Source: an uncultured Campylobacter sp. | GTDB taxonomy: Bacteria > Campylobacterota > Campylobacteria > Campylobacterales > Campylobacteraceae | Assembly: GCF_937921625.1 (NCBI RefSeq) | Contig: NZ_CAKZTI010000036.1 | Span: 1 to 64,000 of the forward strand | Direction: 5' to 3' | Length of the DNA stretch: 64,000 bases | Part shown: positions 9,155-17,211 of the stretch, piece by piece | How positions within the stretch are numbered: position 1 is the first letter of the stretch | Layout: the number at the start of each line of letters is the position of its first letter | Position numbers and translations under genes: made by a program | The notes under the pieces: model-generated | The model's input: only the letters and a program-made list of their open reading frames with translations | What the model was told of the DNA's origin: nothing | Databases searched by the model: none

Positions 9155-9328
9155 CCCGCAAATCCATGCTTTGAAGCAGACCCTCGCACTCGCCGTGGTT
9201 ACGGAGTAAGAACCATAGCAGATTTCGCATAAATAGCGCAAATCTAAACATCAAGTATCCTGTAGGAGCGGAAACATAACGACGCAAGCTCTTAGCGGGC
9301 TCGTATTTTAGGAGACAAAATCATTACT

Positions 9329-9616
9329 ATGCTAGCGCTGATCCGACACGTTACGCCGCTGATCAATCGCGGCGTATGCGACGCCGCAGAAGCGGCACGG
9401 CGCGCGATCCTGTATGACGCTACGCAAAGCTTAGCTTTGTGGCAAACCGATAAATTTAAAAGTAGCGCCGCGCAGGAAAAGCTCGCTCGCATAAGCCGAA
9501 TATACTCGTCGCCTCTGCCGCGCGAGACGGCGTTAAATTTTAACCCTTTCCCACGGCTCAATCCCGCCTGCAACCTCCTCAAAAACGCCTGCGATTTCTA
9601 TATTTTTTACGCTTAA
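9329..9616 (+). pseudogene. 5' remnant of a histidine phosphatase (PGAM superfamily) gene
   Basis: The first ~68 codons look like the start of a histidine-phosphatase-superfamily protein: LALIRHVTP (RH of the phospho-histidine motif), NRGVCDAAEA, then IYSSPLPRETA (the second arginine motif). The usual remaining 100 or more residues, with the Glu and second His, are absent. After codon ~68 the frame reads the antisense of the 3' end of the gene at 9533-9973 and stops at 9616. It is therefore probably a truncated gene cut by a rearrangement that brought in the convergent neighbour. The family call rests on a short segment. Confidence 0.5.
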
Positions 9617-9973
9617 ATTTCGCTCGTAAACTACTCTGTCGCGCGTTTTTAGCTTCTTTTGTAAAAAGGCGAATTCATACTCGATCTGACCGCGAGCGAC
9701 GCTGATTTTAGCCAAATTTCGCGCGTCAAATTCGCCCACTTTCGCGGCGTCAAATTTATACCCGCGAGCGCAGCCCTCCTCATAAACTTCCGCCAAATAC
9801 GCATTTACCGCCTCTAGCGCGTTTTCGTGCGCGTAAAAGCGGTCAAGCTGCGGGTGATTTTTGTAGCCTTTGGTGAGTCCAGCCAGCACGTTTTTGGCTA
9901 GCAGTGCCTCGCGCCACAGCGCCACGAGCCCCTTTGCGTCGAGATATTTAAAGCTTATCGTCCAAAGTCTCAT
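9533..9973 (-). CDS. Pyrimidine-dimer DNA glycosylase (endonuclease V, Pyr_excise family)
   Basis: A 146-residue protein starting MRLWTISFKYLDAKGLVALWREALLA, then GYKNHPQLDRF, which is the recognisable N-terminal pattern of bacterial proteins annotated as pyrimidine-dimer glycosylase/endonuclease V (PF03013). Such enzymes remove UV photoproducts and nick the DNA. In the T4 enzyme the N-terminal amine is the nucleophile; whether this family branch keeps that activity is not visible. The 3' end overlaps the convergent histidine-phosphatase remnant by about 80 bases. Single gene, with a 140-bp gap to the next minus-strand gene. Confidence 0.75.
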   Translation of the reverse strand: MRLWTISFKYLDAKGLVALWREALLAKNVLAGLTKGYKNHPQLDRFYAHENALEAVNAYLAEVYEEGCARGYKFDAAKVGEFDARNLAKISVARGQIEYEFAFLQKKLKTRDRVVYERNLSVKNIEIAGVFEEVAGGIEPWERVKI

Positions 9974-10113
9974 TTTCGCCTTTCGTTAAATTTCGTCGTC
10001 AAATTCGGCGCGCTTCGCGCCGCAGCCTGAGCGGCGATAAATTCGCGTCTTAAATTTAGCCAGGCTCTACCGAAGCTAAAATTTTATCTCGCCGCACCTT
10101 TGAGTTTGTCTGC

Positions 10114-11220
10114 TCATTGCAGCTTGCCTCTGCATAGCACAGGGATCTTTTCTACGACCTCGCCGCCGCTAACGAGATAGGCAAACTCGTGTAAATTTAC
10201 GACGGGGCAGATGTGGTTCGGATAAATTTCGAGCCGATCGCCCACGCGCACAGCGCCTCGCAGCGCTCTGTCGTAGATGATCGCGTGCTCGTCGTAAACG
10301 CCATTTATCCACACCTCCGTGCCCTTTATGCGACCGAGCCCGGGCGTTGCCGTGAAGCCCTCGGTACGCCTTTGCTGCGTAAGCCCCTTGGCACCGACGT
10401 CGGTGATGATGCGATCCGCCGTAGGTCTGCTGATGACGGTCGTAAGGATACTCGCGGCGTTCATCGAATAATCGCCGTACGCCTGCGCCTGCGAGGCGTC
10501 CATAAAGATATAGGTGCCCGGGCGGATCTCGGTGACGCCCTTTAAAATTTCAAAATCGTTGATGAGCGAGGGCGTCGAGCCGATACTAACGACGCGTGCG
10601 GGCAGAGCTAGCTCGCGCGCGATATCCGCAAACTCCAGCGTGCGGCGCTGCGCGGCTAGGTGGATGCGCTCGCATTCGCTCTTATCGGCGGCCTTGTAGG
10701 AGTGGCCGTCGTGGGAGAATACGCCGCGGAATTCGATATTTTTACAGCTTTTTAGAAATTTTATAAACGCCGCGAAATCCTGCTTTTCCACGAAACCCGA
10801 GCGGTTTTCGCCCACTTCGATCTCGGCAAGCACGCAGGCCTTTGCGCCGCTGCGCTCAAAGGCGCGCTCTATCAGGCTCGCCTGCTCTATGCTGTCGATG
10901 CCGAAGCTTAAGTTTATCCCCGCGCGCAAAAGCGCGACGATGCGCTGAAATTTTAGCTCGCCCACGATCTCGTTTGCGATAAATATATCTTTCAGCCCGT
11001 TTGCCGCCATGATCTCGGCTTCGCCCGTTTTGGCGACCGTGATGCCAGCAGCGCCGAGACTTTCTTGCAGCTTCGCGAAATAGGGCATTTTGTGCGTTTT
11101 GGTGTGTGGGCGCAGGCTCACGCCCGCGGCGTCTGCGTAGTTTTGCATCTTTTGCAGGTTGCGAAGCACGATTTCGCGATCAATCAGCAGCGCCGGCGTG
11201 TCGATCTCGGATACCCTCAT
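10114..11220 (-). CDS. D-threonine aldolase / D-serine dehydratase-like PLP enzyme
   Basis: A 368-residue fold-type III PLP enzyme with an alanine-racemase-like N-terminal barrel. PHTKTHK near residue 40 carries the PLP lysine; EVGENRSG, FRGVFSHDGHSY and SIGSTPS line the barrel. The C-terminal domain has YPNHICPVVNLHE, whose His and Cys bind the metal in DSD1/D-threonine aldolase relatives. It would cleave or deaminate a D-beta-hydroxy amino acid; the substrate cannot be told from sequence. The start at 11220 has one of the best ribosome sites in the window, AGGAGGTGA, 4 bases upstream. Transcribed alone. Confidence 0.85.
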   Translation of the reverse strand: MRVSEIDTPALLIDREIVLRNLQKMQNYADAAGVSLRPHTKTHKMPYFAKLQESLGAAGITVAKTGEAEIMAANGLKDIFIANEIVGELKFQRIVALLRAGINLSFGIDSIEQASLIERAFERSGAKACVLAEIEVGENRSGFVEKQDFAAFIKFLKSCKNIEFRGVFSHDGHSYKAADKSECERIHLAAQRRTLEFADIARELALPARVVSIGSTPSLINDFEILKGVTEIRPGTYIFMDASQAQAYGDYSMNAASILTTVISRPTADRIITDVGAKGLTQQRRTEGFTATPGLGRIKGTEVWINGVYDEHAIIYDRALRGAVRVGDRLEIYPNHICPVVNLHEFAYLVSGGEVVEKIPVLCRGKLQ

Positions 11221-11823
11221 AAGCTCACCTCCTCGTTAAATTTACGAAATTAATACAGCCGCGCTTTTTTAGTAGCTGTGCCCGTTTTGCGGCAGCGAAA
11301 TTTTAAAATTTAGCGCGGCTTGCAAAGGGTGAAATTTACCTGTCGCTTGCAAAAAGCGGAATTTGCGCGCCGTAAATTTAGCTTCGTCTGCGAAATGCGG
11401 CTTGTTCGCCGTAAATCGGCTCCCTTCGCGAAGCATTTAAATTCGGCGAGCAAATTTGCGTTTTCTTGCCGCAACAAAGCAGCGCCGGCAAAAGCAATAA
11501 CGCGCGGCACATGAAAAAATCAAAATAAAATTCTAAAATGCACCGAGTAAAAATCAATACGCGCCCCGTGCCGCTAGGTTCACGGAATTTTCGGCTCCGC
11601 TTCACGCAGTTTTATTCCTCGCGCGCCTGTTTTTGCTTGCGGCGCATATTCGCATTAAATTTTTCGGCAAGCGACCCGGCGCACTATCTGTTTCCGCGCC
11701 GCCGCCCGTGTTTTTTACTAAAGCTCGTTTTGTGCCGCACGCTGCACATCGCCGCCTATTTTAGTGCCGCCGCTCGTTTCCGTAGCGACACTTCATTTCT
11801 AGCGCGCATTGCTTTGCGCCGCG
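11221..11823. other. Gene-free region
   Basis: About 600 bases with no supported gene. Overlapping open frames on both strands are Arg/Cys/Phe-rich translations of the GC-rich, AAATTT-containing filler and have no RBS or family resemblance. It contains the upstream sequence of the D-threonine-aldolase-like gene and the 3' flank of the vWA gene; no clear terminator hairpin was found. Confidence 0.5.
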
Positions 11824-12537
11824 CTATTTTTTGTCCTGAAGCACCTTGTCGCGCCATTTCGAGTTTGCTTTGTTGTCGGTCGCTACGTCTTTGGATATCT
11901 CGGCCGCCGCTTCAAAATTTTTACTCACGCCCTCTTTGGAATTCTCGTATTTTAAGGCGTTTTCGCTTTTGATACCGATGCTTTGCGCTTCGCTTGCGGC
12001 GTCAATATTAGCGCCCAAAAAGATAAACTCCCAGTCGTATTTTTCCTGCTTGTCGCTAATCATCTTCTTAATCTGCGCTTTGGAGTATTCGCGGCTTGAG
12101 TTTTCCTGCCCGTCGGTGATGATGACGAAAAGCACGCGATTGTTTTTGGCATAGATGTCGGGCACTCGCTCGATACGCGCTATCGTGCTGCCGACGGCGT
12201 CAAGTAGCGCGGTGTTGCCGCCGGCGTAGTACTCTTTAGACGTTAGGTTTTCGACCTTCTTAAGCGGCGTGCGGTTGTGGATGACGTTAAATTTCGTATC
12301 GAAAAGCACGGTCGTGACGCTGGCGTCGATGCCCTCTTTGCGCTCCTTTTCTATCATCGAGTTAAATCCGCCGATCGTGTCGCTCTCAAGCCCGCTCATC
12401 GAGCCTGATTTATCTAAGATCAGCACCAATTCTAGGTGATTTACGCCGTCTTTATGATCGGGCGGCGTCTCTAGCTCTACGCTTTTGGCAAACAATATGC
12501 CCGCAAGCGCGGCAACAAGAAGGATGATTTTTTTCAT
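11824..12537 (-). CDS. Secreted von Willebrand factor A domain protein
   Basis: A 237-residue protein with an N-terminal signal peptide (cleaved after about LFA, residue 17) and a single vWA domain. The metal-ion-dependent adhesion site is intact: DKSGSMS (Asp42, Ser44, Ser46), the GGNTALLDA threonine loop near residue 108, and IITDGQENSS near 140. The rest is charged helix. It probably acts in the periplasm or on the surface as a metal-dependent binding protein; partners are unknown and no MoxR or chaperone neighbour is present. RBS AAAGGAG lies before the ATG, and a TACAAT -10-like box (minus strand, 12572-12577) lies just upstream. Confidence 0.88.
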   Translation of the reverse strand: MKKIILLVAALAGILFAKSVELETPPDHKDGVNHLELVLILDKSGSMSGLESDTIGGFNSMIEKERKEGIDASVTTVLFDTKFNVIHNRTPLKKVENLTSKEYYAGGNTALLDAVGSTIARIERVPDIYAKNNRVLFVIITDGQENSSREYSKAQIKKMISDKQEKYDWEFIFLGANIDAASEAQSIGIKSENALKYENSKEGVSKNFEAAAEISKDVATDNKANSKWRDKVLQDKK

Positions 12538-12599
12538 AGGGGCTCCTTTGTTAAAATTTCATTATTTTACTATTGTATCGCTTAAGCAATGAAATTTTA

Positions 12600-12822
12600 T
12601 CACTAAAGCTTCGCCGCACGCCTCTGCTGGGTAAATTTTAATACGAAATTTTGTCGTGGAATTTTAACGTATCCTTGCGAGAGACGCCGCGAAATTCCGC
12701 GCGATATAGAATTATGCGCGGCATAGAATTTCGCTGTGGAATTTTAAAGACGCAGAATTTTATACAGCGCGAAATTCTGCGTGCAAATTTTATGCAGCAC
12801 GGAATTTTATGGCGCCGCAAAA
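12600..12822. repeat. Noncoding degenerate repeat of GAATTTTA/GAAATT words
   Basis: Between the vWA gene and the EamA gene the words AAATTTTG, GGAATTTTA, GAAATTCCG, AGAATTTCG, GGAATTTTA, AGAATTTTA, GAAATTCTG, AAATTTTA and GGAATTTTA follow each other at intervals of roughly 15-30 bases, separated by GC-rich spacers. It resembles the repeats inside rluD, trmB and folC but is not in a credible gene. Confidence 0.7.
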
Positions 12823-13716
12823 TCAAGCGCCCGCGGATCTGCTCCGTTTCGCGCTGAGGTAACTTCCGATCTCGCTTATCAAAACGCCTGCAAGGATGAG
12901 CGCCGCGCCTAAAATTTGCATCGCGCTTAGCCTCTCGCCGCCCACGAATACGCCCATAATGCCCGCCGTCACGGGCTCGAGCGTGAAAAACAGAGCGGTT
13001 TTTACGGGCGTCGTGTATTTTTGCATCAAGGCCTGCGCGAAAAAGCCAAAAACCGTTCCCAGCAGGCAGATTACCGCCATCGCGACGAAAAAGCTTCTAT
13101 CCATCACCGGCACGATGCTGACTCTTTCAAAAAAGATCGCCGCAAAGCAGCAAAGCACGCTTAGGCAGAGGATCTGTACGTAGGCGATGCCCGCTACGTC
13201 GCAGCTTTGAACGAAACGGTTGGTTAGCACGATGTGAAACGAATACGCGCACGCGCAGACTAGCGCCAGCGCTTCGCCCTTGCCGAGGCCTAGCTGCGTG
13301 TCACCGATGAGATAGAGCCCAGCAATCGCAAGCGCGATGCCAGCGTAGGCGTAGGAGTAAATTTTATGTCTAAACAGCGCTGCGGCGATGAAGGGCACGA
13401 GCGCGACGTTTAGGCCGATGATGAACGCCACGGAGGAGCTTTGCGCAAATTTAAAGGCGAAGGTCTGCGACGTAAAGCCCGCGAATAAAAACAGGCTAAG
13501 CACCGCGCCGTGCTTGATCTCGCGCGAAGTTATGGCCTTGAGCTTTGGGAAAAATATCGCGCCTGCGATGATGCTTGCGGCGAAAAAGCGCCAAAATAGC
13601 AGCACGAAGACGTTGTTGCTCGCAAGTGCCTGCGAGGTGGGCAGATACCCGAGTCCAAAAGCGATCGCTACGAAGACCATCCCGATGTCGGCTCTAAATT
13701 CCAAACTTTTATTCAT
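12823..13716 (-). CDS. EamA/DMT-family transporter
   Basis: A 297-residue protein with ten predicted membrane helices in two EamA halves: GYLPTSQALASNNVFVLLFWRF in the first half, LEPVTAGIMGVFVGGERLSAMQILGAALILAGV in the second. This is the drug/metabolite transporter layout, usually exporting small metabolites; the substrate is unknown. I take the ATG at 13716 because AAGG lies 6 bases upstream; an ATG two codons earlier sits directly on that RBS. Stand-alone gene between vWA and the unknown membrane pair. Confidence 0.9.
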   Translation of the reverse strand: MNKSLEFRADIGMVFVAIAFGLGYLPTSQALASNNVFVLLFWRFFAASIIAGAIFFPKLKAITSREIKHGAVLSLFLFAGFTSQTFAFKFAQSSSVAFIIGLNVALVPFIAAALFRHKIYSYAYAGIALAIAGLYLIGDTQLGLGKGEALALVCACAYSFHIVLTNRFVQSCDVAGIAYVQILCLSVLCCFAAIFFERVSIVPVMDRSFFVAMAVICLLGTVFGFFAQALMQKYTTPVKTALFFTLEPVTAGIMGVFVGGERLSAMQILGAALILAGVLISEIGSYLSAKRSRSAGA

Positions 13717-14003
13717 CTGCATCCTTTTTGAAAATTTAAAGTCGTAATTTTACGAAATTTTAGGTAAAAAATAGGCTAAATTTTGACGATTTTGACGGAG
13801 CGGTTTGGAATTTTGGTTTTTTAAGATCGCGAGTTAAATTTAAACGCCGCGCTCGTTTTAAGCTTTCGGCTCGTATTTTTAGGCTAGCGCCCGGTTCGTC
13901 TTCTTGGGCTTACGCGCACTTGTACGCGCGATCATTATGCCGCTTTGCTACGGATTGTCATAAATTTTCACAGCTATTGTTCGCGCGTGGATAAATTTAA
14001 AAT

Positions 14004-14726
14004 TTAATCGCCCGCGCCCTCTTTGTCGTTTTTTAGAATTTCTATGTTTGCGCGCTCATTCGCGCCTTTTAAGCTTATAGTTTTTTTGAGCGCGGATTTA
14101 AGGGGAGCCTTCGCCTCTTTTGATTTTATCATCTTATAGCGCCTATTTCTTATCTCTGCTTCGATAAATTTTATATCTTGCTGTGCGTATGGAAACGAAA
14201 GCGTAAAATTTTTGCCGCTTTGCCCGTCTTCTACTATCAAAATCGGCATCTCGCCCTTCATCTCTTTCTCCGTAAGGGCATTTTCTATATCGATCTTTGT
14301 GCTAAATTTAAACGATAAAAATCTCCACTCTTTCCTTACGGTGCGGCTATCTATGATGACGCCCTTTTCAGATAACGGCAGTATGGCAATTAGCATCATT
14401 GCAAGACCCATCGCGATCACAAGTGCGGTCTCGCCGCCTCCTCTTTGCATATACCCACCTACGCATAGAGGGTCGTTTGTATCAAAGCATGCAACTTTAT
14501 CTCTGCCTTTTGTTGTTTTTATCCAAGGCTCATCAAATGTTACCAGTGAACCCCAGGATAAAAATAGCACGATAAGCATAGTTTTTGCTATGGGGCTAGG
14601 AGGTATGAGCCAGGCACCCTTTTGCACGGTTTTATAAGAGGCGTTGCTTTTAAAAATCATGCTTTTTAAAATGGCAAGCCCAAACAGTAAAATATTTATG
14701 CCAAATACCAAATATAAAAATATCAT
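14004..14726 (-). CDS. Membrane protein of unknown function, paralogue of the next gene
   Basis: A 240-residue protein with an N-terminal helix (1-22), a second (about 48-65) and a third after a short Cys-containing loop (CFDTNDPLCVGGYMQ, about residues 79-93), then a soluble PH-like, beta-rich tail and a charged C-terminus. I do not recognise a family. It resembles the upstream gene at 14769-15458 in order and motifs: SYKTV..G..LIP, LSWGSLVTF/LSFGVVTLS, CF...DP.CV.GY.Q, KGI.ID...KEW..L.FK. The two are probably a tandem duplication, 42 bases apart, and cotranscribed. AAGG precedes the ATG. Confidence 0.75.
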   Translation of the reverse strand: MIFLYLVFGINILLFGLAILKSMIFKSNASYKTVQKGAWLIPPSPIAKTMLIVLFLSWGSLVTFDEPWIKTTKGRDKVACFDTNDPLCVGGYMQRGGGETALVIAMGLAMMLIAILPLSEKGVIIDSRTVRKEWRFLSFKFSTKIDIENALTEKEMKGEMPILIVEDGQSGKNFTLSFPYAQQDIKFIEAEIRNRRYKMIKSKEAKAPLKSALKKTISLKGANERANIEILKNDKEGAGD

Positions 14727-14768
14727 GTCGCCGCCTTAAATTTAGATATTTTTAGCGTTAAATTAAGC

Positions 14769-15458
14769 TCAAGCGTTTCGTTCGACTGCTTTAGCTTTTG
14801 AAATTTCAGCGAGCTTTTCGGATATAAAATTTTGCAAAAAATCTATATCCCTTCGTGCATATAAAAATCCCGCCCCAAATTTAACGCCGCTAATTTTGCC
14901 GCGTATGCTGATTATTTTTACGCCTCTTATAAACCCTACGGCGTAGCTCATCTCGTCAAAGTTTATCCTTTCCGTATGTTTAAACGGCAGAACCTCCCAT
15001 TCTTTGCAGATGCCGCTTTTATCTATTCTAATTCCTTTTTGAATTAGCACGACAAAAGAAAAAATTATGGCGCAGACGGATATGATTTTGCCGAGTATTA
15101 GTCTTGGCTCGCTTATTTGCAGATACCCATCCACGCATCTGGGATCGCCTTCTTCGAAGCATCTTAAATTTATGCCCGCCGCTTTGTACTCTTGCGAGCA
15201 AACTTTATCGTGGGTGTAAAAGCAGGGTATCGGATTACCGTTATGTTTTGCTACGTGCGAGCTGGATAGAGTGACTACACCGAAGCTTAGGCATATTATA
15301 AACATAGGTATTTTTAAAAGCGGATCGGTTGGGATAAATAATGTCCCGCGATACACGGTTTTATACGATCTGTTTGTCTGTAGCAATGAAACAAGAAGGC
15401 AAAAGCCTATCGTAACATAAAGGATTATCGAAGCAAACTCGGCTATACTTTGCGACAT
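14769..15458 (-). CDS. Membrane protein of unknown function, paralogue of the previous gene
   Basis: A 229-residue relative of the protein at 14004-14726. It has three hydrophobic segments, a Cys-rich extracytoplasmic loop (CFYTHDKVCSQEY..LRCFEEGDPRCVDGYLQ) with two more cysteines than its partner, and the shared KGIRIDKSGICKEWEVLPFK segment followed by a beta-rich tail. The ATG at 15458 is preferred, since AAGG lies 8 bases upstream; an ATG 16 codons earlier is possible but unsupported. Function unknown. Confidence 0.75.
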   Translation of the reverse strand: MSQSIAEFASIILYVTIGFCLLVSLLQTNRSYKTVYRGTLFIPTDPLLKIPMFIICLSFGVVTLSSSHVAKHNGNPIPCFYTHDKVCSQEYKAAGINLRCFEEGDPRCVDGYLQISEPRLILGKIISVCAIIFSFVVLIQKGIRIDKSGICKEWEVLPFKHTERINFDEMSYAVGFIRGVKIISIRGKISGVKFGAGFLYARRDIDFLQNFISEKLAEISKAKAVERNA

Positions 15459-15721
15459 AATAATGACCTTGTTTTTTTGGATTACGCAAGCTCGCGTCTT
15501 TGGCAATTTTAGCGCAAAATTTCTAAATTTACGAGATTCTAAGCGCGCTTTTTATAAATTTGAGATTAGAATTTTGCCTTGCTAGCGTGATCTTGCCGCG
15601 CGAAAGGCGGATTAAATTTTTGGCTTCGAGAACCTAAAGCGCGCGGTTTATGAAATTGCGCGAGGTGCCTAGGCGCTCTTGCGATGCCATAACGTGCCTT
15701 AAAATTTCGCGGCCTAAATCT

Positions 15722-15740
15722 TAATGATAATTATCTAAAT
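15722..15740 (+). promoter_or_regulatory. Probable Fur-binding site
   Basis: TAATGATAATTATCTAAAT contains a perfect TGATAAT Fur half-site (15725-15731) inside the perfect palindrome GATAATTATC (15726-15735). It covers the -35 position of the promoter whose -10 (TATAAT, 15757-15762) precedes the PepSY gene, so iron-loaded Fur would block transcription. PepSY-TM proteins of this kind are often iron-regulated. Confidence 0.6.
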
Positions 15741-15756
15741 ATTTAAAATCGCACAA

Positions 15757-15762
15757 TATAAT
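15757..15762 (+). promoter_or_regulatory. -10 element of the PepSY gene
   Basis: TATAAT, 50 bases upstream of the ATG at 15812, directly downstream of the Fur-like palindrome. Confidence 0.6.
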
Positions 15763-15811
15763 TGCGAACTTCAATCAAATAAAGATTAAATTTATCTCGC
15801 AAGGATTTGCA

Positions 15812-16975
15812 ATGAGCTCGCTTTTGAAGCGTAATAAAATTTTGTTTAACGTCCATCTTATTTTGTCGATCGTTTTTTCTATCCCGCTGCTTATCATTGG
15901 CGTTACGGGCGCGATTTTGTCGTATCAGCACGAGCTTGAGGCGCTAATAAACGCGGGCTCTAAAAAGGTCGAAAAAACAGGCGAAATGCAAAGCGTGGAG
16001 AAAATCCTGCAAAGCTTTAGCGAGCAAACGGGCGCTAAGCAGCCCGTAAGGCTTGTCGTGCCCAAAAGCGATGACGAAGCCTTCGTCGTTTACGCAAACA
16101 GAAATGATGCGTATCTAGTTGATCCGTACACCGCGCAGATCATCGGCAAGGATCGCGGCACGGGCTTTGTGCTAACGGTGATGTCTCTGCACCGAAATTT
16201 GGGTTTAGCGCTAAGTGGCAATAAAACTGCAGGCGAGGTCGGTAAACAGATCGTAGGCGCGAGTGTCGTGGCGATGATACTGCTCGTAATAAGCGGCGTC
16301 TGGCTGCATTTCCCAAGGCTTAGGCGCAAATTTATCGAAGCTATAAAGCCAAATTTTAAACTCAAAAAATACGCTCTTTTTTATAACCTACACACGAGCC
16401 TAGGCTCGCTAAGTGCGGTGATTTACCTGCTTATCTGTCTAACCGGGCTTAACTGGTCGTATAGCTGGTATAACGATGCCGTGATGAAGCTTTTTGTAAG
16501 CTCGCAAAATTTGCCGCAAGCTAGCGCACCTAAAGCCGCCGCCGCTTCTAAAGATCACGCCGCCGCACCTGCTAAAGAGGAGGGCAAAAAGCCCGCTACG
16601 TATAAATTTAGCGACGCGCAGAGGGCTTATGAGATATTCAGATCAAGCGGCATAGAGTATAAAGAATTTACCCTAATGCTCGCAGCCGGAGATAAGATCG
16701 GCGTCAGATACTACGAGCCCGATGCGCCCGCTACAGCCCGTCCAAAAGGCGCGAGCGTGAAGCTAAAGGAGGGAAAGATCGCGGAGCAGAAGCAGACGGA
16801 GGGTATCACCGTGGGCGAGTTTAAAGATGCGAACTATCAGCTTCACACGGGGTATTTTTTCGGGCTCGCGGGTAAAATTTTATGGTCGCTCGTCTCGCTT
16901 TGCATGGCGCTTTTTATCTTTAGCGGCTTTTATATGACGGCAAAAAGGGCGTTTAAGTCGAAAAAGTCTAGCTAA
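15812..16975 (+). CDS. PepSY-associated membrane protein (PiuB-like, iron-regulated type)
   Basis: A 387-residue PepSY-TM family protein with four main helices: one at about 12-36 (NVHLILSIVFSIPLLIIGVTGAILSYQHE), a pair in the middle (about 150-170 and 195-215, with NLHTSLGSLSAVIYLLICLTGL) and one near the C-terminus (residues 353-375). The periplasmic part holds an Ala/Lys-rich linker at about 228-252. Members sit beside siderophore or heme uptake genes and may reduce or handle iron at the inner membrane. AAGGA precedes the ATG, and the Fur-like site upstream supports iron control. No TonB receptor is adjacent. Confidence 0.87.
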   Translation: MSSLLKRNKILFNVHLILSIVFSIPLLIIGVTGAILSYQHELEALINAGSKKVEKTGEMQSVEKILQSFSEQTGAKQPVRLVVPKSDDEAFVVYANRNDAYLVDPYTAQIIGKDRGTGFVLTVMSLHRNLGLALSGNKTAGEVGKQIVGASVVAMILLVISGVWLHFPRLRRKFIEAIKPNFKLKKYALFYNLHTSLGSLSAVIYLLICLTGLNWSYSWYNDAVMKLFVSSQNLPQASAPKAAAASKDHAAAPAKEEGKKPATYKFSDAQRAYEIFRSSGIEYKEFTLMLAAGDKIGVRYYEPDAPATARPKGASVKLKEGKIAEQKQTEGITVGEFKDANYQLHTGYFFGLAGKILWSLVSLCMALFIFSGFYMTAKRAFKSKKSS

Positions 16976-17211
16976 ATTTTACCTTCGCGGCAAGAGGTGC
17001 GACGAGCACACAAGAGAGCCTAATACCTACAAAGCATTGAGATGAAATTTGCCGAAGCGGATCAAGAAAAGCCCTGATTTAACGATATTTGAGGCATACT
17101 AAAATTATCGCGGATTAAGTCTATGTGAGGTATATTGCGGAAAATTTTAGGAGTGAAATTTGAAAACGAGATATTATCTGTGCTTGGCCTTCATCATAAT
17201 AATATGCGCTT
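16972..17211 (+). repeat. 240-bp direct repeat, copy 1
   Basis: From the stop codon of the PepSY gene through the first ~17 codons of the next gene the sequence matches 18154-18393 with only four differences (about 98% identity, offset 1182). It includes the leader, RBS (TAGGAG) and TTG start. The copy at the second gene implies a tandem duplication whose 5' ends stayed alike while the coding bodies diverged. Confidence 0.95.

Larger units (their letters stand above)
15459..15811. other. Divergent intergenic region
   Basis: Contains AAATTT-rich filler to about 15715, then the Fur-like site and -10 box that serve the PepSY gene. No small gene with a convincing RBS was found. Confidence 0.5.

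Noticed and set aside
11538..11972. 144-codon plus-strand frame overlapping the vWA gene end
   Set aside because: Arg/Cys/Phe-rich, no RBS, and runs antisense into a well-supported gene.
12638..12857. Two opposed ~65-codon frames in the vWA-EamA gap
   Set aside because: Both read the GAATTTTA repeat; no RBS or family.
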